Shown: positions 32,506-41,204 of the stretch, piece by piece
How positions within the stretch are numbered: position 1 is the stretch's first letter
How the letters are laid out: the number at the start of each line of letters is the position of its first letter
Assembly (NCBI GenBank): GCA_944739405.2
Contig: OX123186.2
Coordinates: 41,649,551-41,713,550 of the forward strand
Reading direction: 5' to 3'
Source of the DNA: Euclidia mi
Lineage: Eukaryota; Arthropoda; Insecta; Lepidoptera; Erebidae
Length of the DNA stretch: 64,000 nt
Notes under the pieces: model-generated
What the model was told of the DNA's origin: nothing
Databases searched by the model: none
Seen by the model: only the letters and a program-made list of their open reading frames with translations
Position numbers and translations under genes: made by a program

Positions 32506-34297
32506 TTACGTATTAATTCTTAATCTGGGCATAGGAATTTCTTCTATCCCGGAATCTTCCACATTATCTACGTTTCGGTTGGGTAAGACCAGTTTGAGGC
32601 ATTTACTTAATCTTTTACCAATTAGATATAAAATAAAAATACTAAATGCTATTGATAGACAATATGTCATTATAGATACATGGTTTCTATTTTCTATAGT
32701 TGTAATAGGGCTGTTAATAATGTCATCGACTTTATTTATAAATCTGTCAGTAGCAATATTGGGCAATTTGTCTAAATTAATATTTGATAATTTTAAGGGT
32801 GTTAACTTGGGCATATATTTGTGAAATTTATAAATGTTGCAGCAGCTATCGTTAATTAAGTTGAAATCTGATTTAATTGTTTGTACATTGACATTAATAT
32901 TCGAACCTGTGGTAAATTCTTTATTTTTACAGTAAGCTGTGCATTGTGGTTGTAAGTTAAGTAAGCCCGTACCCAGCAATTTAAATTCCATTAGATCGTG
33001 TTTACATTCTACAGATATTTTAGTAGGTTCAGATTGGACATAAATCCATTTGTTTCCATGAAGTTTTTGCCATATACCTAATTGCCCATGTATAAGTTTA
33101 GTATTACATTGTTTGGGTAATATGGTTAGAATTTTGACTAATATTTCTATTTCGCAAGAAGGTGTGTTTTCGACAGAGTTAGTGTTAACATTATCACATA
33201 CATAAAGTTGGTTTATAGTTTGAATACAATCTTTTAAGTCATTAAGACAAACATATGTTGATCTGTCTTTACTAATAGCAACATAGATACAGGATGGGAT
33301 AATCATAGCATATGAATTTGGTTTTTCCACGTCATGTGGTACTGGCACAGGAATAGATTTATAAAGGTTATATTCCGTTGTATGAGCCAAAGGAATCTTA
33401 ATCACAAACACAATTTTATCATTCATAGAATAGCATGATAAAATAGACAAATCTATTAATGAATGTATATTATCTAAATTTAAACTTAAAGCTAGTTCCT
33501 TATTTCTAGGTAAATTTACAATAACGTCAGCCAACTCAGTGTATAGTTGTTTAGGTGTAAGAACCGAAGGGTGTAAACTATGGCTTTTTGTAAACATGAT
33601 GGAATTCACAGTGTCGTCTAACTTAAATGATAATGTAAGCAAACTTGATTCTAATTCATTATAAATCTTATTGGGTTCTGACTGTATAAGTAATTTATTA
33701 GTTACAATTGTTAAATTGTTAAAACTATTGCTTAATTTTTCAATGGCGCTATTCAAACGTATTTCATTTGACTGTATAATGCTTAGTGTTTCATTGTATC
33801 GAGAAAGCGCTGTTCTTGTCATCAATATATTATTTTTAAATAAGGATGCTAATTTTCGATTTTTGTTTTCTAGCGTTTGAATGGCGTTATTGTAATTAAT
33901 AGCATCGTTTTCATCCATTGTGCCAATGATTTGTTTAAAAACGGTACCAACGCCGGCGAACCACGCAGACCTTTTATCGCGGCCTGATATCAGGTGTGAT
34001 ATGGCGCTATAATCTCTAAATATATCGTTGAGCCGGGAAAATAAGGGTTGCAATATGTTGGAGCATTCAGAATCTGTGATAACGTTCTTTTGTAGACATA
34101 ATGTTTGTGTTATTTCCAATATATGTTTAATGTTTTGTATATGCGAGTTTATATAGGCTATGTCTATTGGTACTAATACGTGGAGAAAATCGTTGGATAT
34201 CTTAACAGTTCCTATTGGGTCGAAGTAGACACCTGGGCTTTCGGTTATCGGCTCCACGATATCTGACACCACTACGGATAGGCTTGCAGTGGCTATC
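32506..34297 (-). CDS. env: Envelope glycoprotein, main exon (baculovirus F-like, errantivirus Env family)
   Basis: An open frame of about 597 codons from a splice acceptor (TTACAG ending at 34298) to the stop at 32506. Visible parts, counted from 34272: a basic cleavage motif RDKR at about residues 98-101, directly followed by a hydrophobic Gly/Ala/Phe-containing segment that fits a fusion peptide; a long helical and coiled-coil-like region; a Cys-rich C-terminal ectodomain; one membrane segment at about 530-552; and a short cytoplasmic tail. There is no ATG near the start; the residues next to the acceptor are hydrophobic, like the end of a signal peptide. See the leader exon at 40513-40541. 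Membrane protein for cell entry in related elements; function here is inferred. Confidence 0.85.
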
Positions 34298-34299
34298 CT
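34298..34299 (-). promoter_or_regulatory. Splice acceptor for env
   Basis: The minus strand reads TTACAG with AG at 34299-34298. The phase (one base into the next codon) fits the donor at 40512. Confidence 0.7.
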
Positions 34300-34382
34300 G
34301 TAATACGTATATAATGTAATTATATAACTAAATGTATACTATGTATCTTAACACTAACTTAAAACTTAATTAGCTTATTTCA

Positions 34383-37300
34383 CTAAGGATTTTCAGCGAG
34401 TTTAACTTCGTCGTAATGATATTTCACATGCCGACGGTTCAGGAGTATGGTAAGCGTATTATTCCCGTTAATTTTTATTACTTTATAAGGCCCTTTCCAT
34501 ATCGGAGATAGGGCTTTTCGTAAACGTAAATGATTTTTAATATATACCATGTCCCCTATTTTGTATTTTACTGGGCGACAGTGCTGGTCATAATAAGTTT
34601 TCGATCTCGTTTTAGATTGTAAGATATTACCTATTGCCTTTTCTCTGGAGTGTCGCATCCTCTGTTGGAGCATACGGACATAACTACTGTAAGTAGGTTC
34701 TAGTGACATATCATATATTGATGTAGGTATAAAAGGCTTATGGCCGAATACTAATTCATACGGAGTATAGTTTGTAGTAGAATGGATGGTCGTATTATAT
34801 GTGAGCATTGCTGTAAATACGTATCTAGACCAATTACTTTGGTTTTCATCTGTAAATGATTTCAGATATTCCTTTAGAGTCGAGTGACTCCTTTCTAGGG
34901 CACCCTGCGTTTGCGGATGGTAAGGACTAGACCATAGCTGTTTAATCTTAAGAAAATTACAGGTTTGTTTGAACAGTTCTGCCGTAAAGTTAGTTCCTTG
35001 GTCGGTGAGTATGGATTTAGGTATACCAAATAGTGTAATAAAGTGTACTAGGCACTCGGCGCTTTCTTCTGCCGTCGCATTTGGAATTGGATATGCAACT
35101 GAATATTTGGTAAGATCGTCTTGTAGGGTTAGGATATATTTATAATTGACTCCACCGGCTTCGGGGAGTGGACCGACGATATCTAGGGCTACACGTTCAA
35201 AGGGTTGGTTCGACGTGGAAGTAATTTGCATCGGAGCTCGGTTGATTCTCCGTAATGCTTTATTCGTTTGGCAAAGCTCACATTGTTTTACGTAATTCTC
35301 TATATCACTACGCATATTGCGCCAATAATAACGTTCTTGTATTCTACGTAGCATTCTATTAGAACCTAAATGACCAGATATGGGTATGTCATGGTTTTCC
35401 TTCAATATCTGACCAATTTCTGTGGGAGATGGATATATTATAGAGTTCTTATATATGTTTACTACGATACCCGTTTCGTGGAATAAGAAAGAAATAATAT
35501 TATAAATTTTTATAAAATTATGGGCATCAAAAGGATTTCGAAAATCGGTTATACTTATTTCGCTAACATTATTATTTACTAATTCGGTTTTCAGATTCTT
35601 AAGGGTTTTGAATATGTCTTCATAATTGCTTTCATCGAAGTGGTGTACCTTAGTTAATAGTAAGTAATATTTAGTGTTATTGCTTTCTAATGATATAAAG
35701 GAATACAAGGTCCTTTCTTTGGCAAGGATTTCTTGATTATCACTGAGGTTGCCAATTGTTTCAGATACGTAAGGATTGGATTCGTCAAGATCAATAGAGG
35801 TAGGTATGATTATTGTTTTATGCCTTGTTTTTAGTAATGACTCATTAAATTCGTTAATTTTAGTATCAAATTCGAGAGATTTATTTTTTATAATTTTCAG
35901 GTACTTGGAGTACGAGTCGCAGTCAAGTGTGATTTCAGGTGGTGTCGGAATAGCAAAATCATCGGGCAGTTCAAATTCTTCTAAGTTTTCGGGGATTTCA
36001 AGACCTTCAGGTAACTCTAGAAAGTCAGGTAAGTCGGGGATTTCAGAAAGACCGGGACTCGTAGGATTAGGAGGAGCGTTTTCAGGATGTTCTGAAACGA
36101 CCGGATTCTCGGGAGGTGTTTTGTCATCGAGGACGTTGACATGTTGAGTATCATGTCGGGTAGGATTAACTGGATATCGTGAGAGGGCATCAGCATTACT
36201 ATTAGCTTTACCCTGTTTGTATTCGATGTCATAATTACCGCCGAACTCTTCTAACTTTAACCTCCACCTCACTAGTTTGGAGCCTGGGTCCTTACAGTTA
36301 AAGAGCCACTTGAGTGGTTTGTGGTCGGTAACTATGGTGAATTTGTGACCATAAATGTACGGTCGGAATATTTTGGTGCCGAAGATAATGGCAAGGCATT
36401 CTTTTTCTGTAACGCTGTAATTTGTTTCGGCTTTATTTAAGGTCCGAGATGCATATGCAATGGGACGATCTCTTCCTATTTCGCCCTGTGAGAGAATAGC
36501 AGAGATTGCGTAATTAGATGCGTCACAGGTGAGTATAAAAGGTTGTGTGAAATCTGGGTATATTAAAATAGGTGATGTTATAAGTTTATTTTTTAATTCT
36601 TCGAATGCAAGTTGTTGTTGATTGGACCAATTAAAGATTGTGTCCTTTTTCAAAAGAGAGGTAAGTGGTTTTGCTATCTTTGAGAAGTCTTGAATAAATC
36701 GACGGTAATAGGATACAAGGCCCAGGAATGACTTTACGTCTTTGGGACATTTTGGTACAGGAAATTGACTTACTGATTTTATTTTTTCAGGATTTGGTTT
36801 CAGGCCTTCTTCGCTAATAGTATGTCCTAGGTAAGTGACTTCTTTTCTAAGAAATTCACATTTGTCAGGCTGTAGCCTTAAGTTAAATTTACGGAGTCTT
36901 TCAAAAATACTAGATAGTTTATGGATATGCGTAATCAAGTCGTATGAATGGATAACAATGTCATCCAAGTACACAAAGCAGTGGATTCCTTGGAGCCCAC
37001 TGAGGACAGTGTTCATTAAACGCTGAAATGTTGCCGGGGCATTTTTTAACCCAAACGGCATTCTTGCGAATTCGAAATGACCTTCTGGGACGCTGAATGC
37101 GGTTTTCGGTCTGTCGTCCTTGAAAACTTCGATTTGGTGGAACCCAGACGCAAGGTCAAGGGTGGAGAAGTATTTACTCTTGCCTAGTTGGTCTAAGATC
37201 TCATTTATTTGAGGAATAGGATAATTTTCGCCTATAGTGACATCGTTGAGTTTACGGTAATCGATGACAATGCGCCACTTTCTTTTTCCAGAGGCGTCGG

Positions 37301-38261
37301 TTTTCTTTGGTACTATCCAAATCGGAGAGGACCATGGTGAATGGGATGGTTGGATAATGCCTTGACTTAGCATTTTATCGATTTGAGACGAGACTTCCTT
37401 TTTGTGAACTTCGGGAAAACGATACGATTTCGTATTTATAGGGGATTCGGTCACGGTTCTTATTTTATGCTGTAATGCATCTGTACAGGGCAATTGGTCA
37501 TTAGGAAGATGAAAGATATCGGAAAATGACGAGCATATTTCGAATAGGGCTTCCCTTTCTTCATCATTGAGATGAGATATCCTTAAAAGATTTAGAACCT
37601 CTTGGGTCCGGTTGTAACAGGAGTTGGACGGGTATTCATGTTTCAAGTTAGATACAGGTATGCAATCATTACTAATAGGATGAAGAGTAAATGATTTATT
37701 GGATTCGAAAAATATAGGTGTTTCAGAGGTATTGACTAACGTAAGATTAATTCTTTTATTATCTTTGACTTTCACCATACAGTTAGCAACAAGGAGAGAT
37801 TCAGAGAGGTGTTCATCGAGTATCATACCTTCTTTTATTTCCGGATTTAGGACGGAACACTCTACTGTCATTTCAGAGCGTGCTGGTATTTTATATACTG
37901 GCTGATCCAGTATAAACTTTAGTTTTAAGGACTTTCGGTCGAACCGAAATGTGTTACGGTTATAGTCTATGCTGCACACGAAATGTTTCATAAAATCTGT
38001 ACCGATTATACCATCATAGAGTGGTAAATTTACGGCGTCTTCAACGACATGAAATTCAAAGGATATGATTTCATTATTAAAATGGATTTGTAATGGAAAA
38101 TTACCTAGGGTTGTCATTAATTTCTTATCACTACTTATACCTCTTAACTGTAAAATTGATTTATCTAGTTTCAGATTTTGGAATTCTTCGATAGCTGACT
38201 TTTTAATAAGGCAGATAGTAGAACCTGTGTCTACTAGCATCGAGAGAGGTCTTTTGGACAC
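34383..38261 (-). CDS. pol: Pol polyprotein (protease, RT, RNase H, integrase)
   Basis: 1,292 open codons; the frame is open back to a TAG at 38367-38369, so the true N-terminus lies a little upstream. Residues counted from 38261: protease MLVDTGST (8-15) with IIGTDF (85-90); RT about 300-480 with FSTLDLASGFHQI, FARMPFGLKNAPATF and the active-site YLDD (431-434); RNase H about 575-690 with TCDASN and TDHKPLKWL; a Pro/Glu-rich spacer about 715-775; a segment about 850-945 resembling part of a macro domain; integrase HHCC (H957, H964, C994, C997) and catalytic DIVGPL (D1027), TDQGTNF (D1087) and ALERSH (E1123). No frame break. It drives reverse transcription and integration. Confidence 0.95.
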   Translation of the reverse strand: MSKRPLSMLVDTGSTICLIKKSAIEEFQNLKLDKSILQLRGISSDKKLMTTLGNFPLQIHFNNEIISFEFHVVEDAVNLPLYDGIIGTDFMKHFVCSIDYNRNTFRFDRKSLKLKFILDQPVYKIPARSEMTVECSVLNPEIKEGMILDEHLSESLLVANCMVKVKDNKRINLTLVNTSETPIFFESNKSFTLHPISNDCIPVSNLKHEYPSNSCYNRTQEVLNLLRISHLNDEEREALFEICSSFSDIFHLPNDQLPCTDALQHKIRTVTESPINTKSYRFPEVHKKEVSSQIDKMLSQGIIQPSHSPWSSPIWIVPKKTDASGKRKWRIVIDYRKLNDVTIGENYPIPQINEILDQLGKSKYFSTLDLASGFHQIEVFKDDRPKTAFSVPEGHFEFARMPFGLKNAPATFQRLMNTVLSGLQGIHCFVYLDDIVIHSYDLITHIHKLSSIFERLRKFNLRLQPDKCEFLRKEVTYLGHTISEEGLKPNPEKIKSVSQFPVPKCPKDVKSFLGLVSYYRRFIQDFSKIAKPLTSLLKKDTIFNWSNQQQLAFEELKNKLITSPILIYPDFTQPFILTCDASNYAISAILSQGEIGRDRPIAYASRTLNKAETNYSVTEKECLAIIFGTKIFRPYIYGHKFTIVTDHKPLKWLFNCKDPGSKLVRWRLKLEEFGGNYDIEYKQGKANSNADALSRYPVNPTRHDTQHVNVLDDKTPPENPVVSEHPENAPPNPTSPGLSEIPDLPDFLELPEGLEIPENLEEFELPDDFAIPTPPEITLDCDSYSKYLKIIKNKSLEFDTKINEFNESLLKTRHKTIIIPTSIDLDESNPYVSETIGNLSDNQEILAKERTLYSFISLESNNTKYYLLLTKVHHFDESNYEDIFKTLKNLKTELVNNNVSEISITDFRNPFDAHNFIKIYNIISFLFHETGIVVNIYKNSIIYPSPTEIGQILKENHDIPISGHLGSNRMLRRIQERYYWRNMRSDIENYVKQCELCQTNKALRRINRAPMQITSTSNQPFERVALDIVGPLPEAGGVNYKYILTLQDDLTKYSVAYPIPNATAEESAECLVHFITLFGIPKSILTDQGTNFTAELFKQTCNFLKIKQLWSSPYHPQTQGALERSHSTLKEYLKSFTDENQSNWSRYVFTAMLTYNTTIHSTTNYTPYELVFGHKPFIPTSIYDMSLEPTYSSYVRMLQQRMRHSREKAIGNILQSKTRSKTYYDQHCRPVKYKIGDMVYIKNHLRLRKALSPIWKGPYKVIKINGNNTLTILLNRRHVKYHYDEVKLAENP

Positions 38262-38343
38262 ATCAGTTCGTATAAGAACGTGAGGTAAGGATATTTTACT
38301 TGGATCATTATGTATTTCAAAAATAATCTGTTTGTTTTTTGTT

Positions 38344-38754
38344 TCAGGTGCAGGTTTGGGGCGTATCTAACTTGGATGTGGGTTGACCTTGAGTTTCGGG
38401 CTTTATACCGTGTCCGTTGGTCGTATGGATTTTGGGTTGACCTTGAGTTTCGGGCTTTATACCGTGTCCGTAGGTCATTTGAGGTTTGGATAGACCGCGA
38501 GTTTCGGGCTGGTTACCGTGTCCATGGGTCATTTTGGGTTTGGATAGACCACGACTTTCGGGCTGGTTACCGTGTCCATGGGTCATTTTGGGTTTGGATA
38601 GACCGCGAGTTTCGGGCTAGTTACCGTGTCCATGGGTCATTTGAGGTTTGGTTAGACCGCGAGTTTCGGGCTGGTTACCGTGTGGTCTCATTTATATTGG
38701 TGTCGTCTACTACAGTATATATCTGTCCCGTGCGACACCTGTGCGGGACAGGTT
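38344..38754 (-). other. Gag-pol junction region
   Basis: The gag stop is TAA at 38755-38757. Pol opens only below 38367 and lies in the +1 frame relative to gag. The roughly 390 bases between hold the 54-bp repeats, which stay in the gag frame but contain stops. There is no simple gag-pol overlap for a classical ribosomal frameshift in this copy. Confidence 0.7.
38380..38684 (-). repeat. 54-bp tandem repeat, about 5.6 units, between gag and pol
   Basis: Unit landmarks on the plus strand are GAGTTTCGGGCTGGTTACCG followed by TGTCCATGGGTCATTTTG. 54 bp equals 18 codons (THGHGNQPETRGLSKP-type on the minus strand). The left two units are a variant with GGCTTTATACCG. The unit at 38595-38648 has a CAG to TAG change (38617-38619). 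Confidence 0.92.
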
Positions 38755-39119
38755 TTAGTTTAAATCGTCATTATCGACTTCGTCGTACCCCTCTTCTGCT
38801 TCGTCAACGAAGTTTACTTGGGGTTTCGAAGTTTCGACCTTGGGTTTAGAAAAGGAAGTTGTTGGTACAACTGGGGAAAAAGGTTTTGCTAATCTATCTA
38901 GCTTGTTATTATTATATTGCCTCAGTTTACATTCTTCTAAAATGTGGCCTGTTCTCTTGCAGTACCTACAGAATGGCTCTTTGGAAGTTTGAGCAGAGGC
39001 TGTGGAAGTAGAGGGTCTCGGGTTTTGATTATAATTAGGTTTAAAAACCCGCTCCCGCTGGGTGGCGGCGTCATTACGGCGCACTGTCTCAGGGGGTTTT
39101 TGTTTATTAAAAAGGTTCT
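38755..39119 (-). pseudogene. gag: Gag C-terminal part with zinc knuckle, severed from the N-terminal part
   Basis: Contains a CCHC knuckle CRYCKRTGHILEEC (C-x2-C-x4-H-x4-C) followed by a Lys/Pro-rich and then acidic tail ending EEGYDEVDNDDLN and TAA. Upstream the reading frame is cut at 39119 by the 421-bp insertion. Removing exactly 421 bp would bring this part into the same frame as the gag N-terminal part, so the break is due to that insertion alone. Confidence 0.88.
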
Positions 39120-39540
39120 AGTTGATTGAATCAGGCGTTACTTGGCGGAACTCCATTGTAACCTAATGGAAGGAAAGAGGAACCCACCACGCACCCTCGA
39201 ATTGACCACCCCAACTATTGCAATAGAAAAAGGTTGACAATATCGAACTCCTCTAAAAGGATAAGGGATATAGGAATGGTATGGGTTCCAGGAAGATACC
39301 TGACTTGCAGTATCCCGCTGTATGCGCCGACTATTCTTCCAGTTCTTTAGAAGAATAGTCGGCGCATACAGCGGGATACTGCAAGTCAGGTATCTTCCTG
39401 GAACCCATACCATTCCTATATCCCTTATCCTTTTAGAGGAGTTCGATATTGTCAACCTTTTTCTATTGCAATAGTTGGGGTGGTCAATTCGAGGGTGCGT
39501 GGTGGGTTCCTCTTTCCTTCCATTAGGTTAAAAAGGTTCT
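39120..39540. mobile_element. 421-bp insertion with a perfect 181-bp inverted repeat
   Basis: Arms 39159-39339 and 39350-39530 are perfect reverse complements by eye, with a 10-bp spacer (CCAGTTCTTT). A 13-bp direct repeat, TTAAAAAGGTTCT, lies at 39107-39119 and 39528-39540, as if duplicated on insertion. The left side has 39 extra bases outside the arm. The plus strand of the right arm is open for about 41 codons without recognisable similarity. It could be a foldback/MITE-like element or a template-switch product; an assembly artefact is also possible. Confidence 0.85.
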
Positions 39541-40135
39541 GTTTGAAAGAGTATTGTTGGATTTTTTCTTCAGAGGTAGCAAAATTAATCGCTTCGTTTA
39601 GGTTTTTGGGTTCCCTACATCTAACAATATTTGCTAAGCGAGGGTGCAAACCCATTGTAAATGTGTGGAGTGCAAGGTCTTCCATTGCGGCTAGCCTACC
39701 GGCAAGTTCAGCCTTTTTATGGCTGGAAATTGAAATTTCTGTTAAAAGTTTGGAAAGGCACGTCTCTACCCTAAGGGAAAATTGGCTAACACTCTCTTGG
39801 GAGCTCTGTCTGCACTCTTGAAGTTCAGTGAGTAAGTGGGCGTAGTGTTTACGCTCACCGAATTGGTTTTTCAAAAATTCTTTTAAAGTTGACCATGTGT
39901 CGAACTCTTTAATGGTACAAGCGGCTTCGGCCTTACCTTCTAGTTGGCTAATAATATATTTGAGGATTATGTGTTTTTGGGAGGAAGATGATATTGAAAT
40001 TGCGTTATCGCAGTTGCTTATAAAAGCATTGAGCCGTTCCCGACTGCCATCGAATGGTTTTATAAATTTGAGAATAACATTTAATGAGATTGTATCTTTG
40101 GGTTCATCTTTAACTTTAGAATCGGATGTAGACAT
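39452..40135 (-). pseudogene. gag: Gag N-terminal part (capsid)
   Basis: ATG at 40135 (MSTSDSKVKDEPKDTISLN). Retrotransposon-gag features: FIKPFDGSRERLNAFISNCD, IISQLEGKAEAACTI, WSTLKEFLKNQFGER, ESVSQFSLRVETCLSKLL and an alanine/leucine-rich C-terminal helix region. Native coding ends at about 39541. The last ~26 codons before the stop at 39452 are read from the inserted inverted repeat and are not gag. Without its zinc knuckle this copy would not make a normal particle. Confidence 0.9.
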
Positions 40136-40506
40136 TTTCCTGAAATAGAATTACAAACGTAGCTGTGGAACAACACAAAGAGTAAAATAAAATAATTCTA
40201 TAAATAGACACGAAGTATTTAGTATTAGTAGCGCTACAATGTATGACTTAAAAATCGTAAGTTCGACGACGGTGACTCGCCTTATCAGTAAGCACAAAGG
40301 ATGTTTATGTCTACGGCTACGCGTAGGCGAGCGCTGTGTAGCGACGCGTTTGATTTTAATACAACTTATTCTAAGTAACTGAATAACTTTAGTTATTCGT
40401 GAATCTATTTTTAGACATGGAATGATGAATATATTAGAGTTTATAATATCGTAGTTTGCACGTAAACACAACACTTTAGGATTCGTTTAAGAAAAGGTAA
40501 AATGTA

Positions 40507-40512
40507 ACTCAC
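40507..40512 (-). promoter_or_regulatory. Splice donor for env
   Basis: GTGAGT on the minus strand, a full match to the donor consensus. Confidence 0.7.
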
Positions 40513-40541
40513 AGGAATATCACGATCACGATATACTTCAT
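40513..40541 (-). CDS. env: Candidate signal-peptide exon of env
   Basis: An ATG at 40541 opens a short hydrophobic stretch that ends exactly at a consensus donor, GTGAGT (40512-40507). The exon ends two bases into a codon, which fits the acceptor at 34298 that supplies one base. The same frame is open upstream to another ATG at 40898, so a longer leader-fused form is possible. Related env genes are expressed from spliced RNA. Splicing here is inferred from the two sites and their matching phase. Confidence 0.65.
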
Positions 40542-40932
40542 CGTTTGTCGCGCTGGAACACTGGAACGGAGGTAGCCACGTTCGGTGCCGGGTAGGGAGT
40601 TCCCAAGGGAGGCACGTAGATACGATGCTGCTGCTCCTAACCACTTACTGCACAGTGGAACGGGTCCTCGTAGGTATGCTGCTATTCCAAGCCAGGTATG
40701 GCCTTGGACAGGAAGTTTCTGGAAGGGCCAAGCGTGACCCTGGACAGGCCGAGTGTGACCTTGGGTAGGTATTCTTCTAGAATGTTTCAAAGCAGGCCAA
40801 GGTGGCCCTGGATAGATTCTTGATTGGGTGAGCCGGGACGAATAGGTTTTTGGTTGACCTTGATCACTGGGCACTGGATTTTGCACTGGATTTAGCACTC
40901 ACTATACTCGCGAGGCGTACCGGGGATACAGA

Positions 40933-40951
40933 GATCCCACCGCTGCCACCA
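40933..40951 (-). promoter_or_regulatory. Primer-binding site
   Basis: TGGTGGCAGCGGTGGGATC on the minus strand begins two bases after the 5' LTR; its complement ends GCCACCA, as expected for a tRNA 3' end. I did not assign the tRNA. Confidence 0.75.
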
Positions 40952-40953
40952 AA

Positions 40954-41204
40954 TGTTAGACCGGGTACCGAAGGAGAGTTTTTAAAAAAAACTCTTTTGT
41001 GAACACAATTAAATATATGTATTTCAGAAAGTACCACTTTACAATAATTATTGGATAAGACTTAGGAAATGCCCGTACCGGTCGGCGATCTGTCCCGAAC
41101 TGAAGGTTTGACTGAGCTTAGGCGCTAGCTTGAATCTATTGGAAGGGAGAGATGCTGTGTCAGCATCTCTTCAGCAATTCTGCTTACAGGCTAGGGATGT
41201 AAGA
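40954..41204 (-). repeat. 5' LTR of the env-bearing element
   Basis: 251 bp, identical to 32214-32464 except for one base at the outer edge (GTAAGA). Confidence 0.96.

Larger units (their letters stand above)
40154..40953 (-). other. 5' leader of the env-bearing element
   Basis: Holds the primer site, a 129-codon open frame (40509-40898) and the splice donor at 40512. The leader frame has QGHT/RPVQGHAW-like repeats in its middle and ends in a hydrophobic stretch. Confidence 0.7.
32214..41204 (-). mobile_element. Env-bearing Ty3/gypsy retrotransposon (errantivirus-like endogenous retrovirus)
   Basis: 8,991 bp on the minus strand. LTRs of 251 bp lie at 32214-32464 and 40954-41204 and differ only at one terminal base (GTAACA against GTAAGA). 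The 4-bp duplication GATC flanks it. Minus-strand order: 5' LTR, primer site, leader, gag, tandem repeat, pol, env, polypurine tract, 3' LTR. Pol and env frames are open; gag is split by a 421-bp insertion. The near-identity of the LTRs indicates a recent insertion into Dong-like copy C. Confidence 0.96.

Noticed and set aside
38310..38849. 179-codon plus-strand frame with repeated FRAGYRVHGSF-type units
   Set aside because: It is produced by the 54-bp repeat read on the antisense strand; no conserved domain and no plus-strand gene context.
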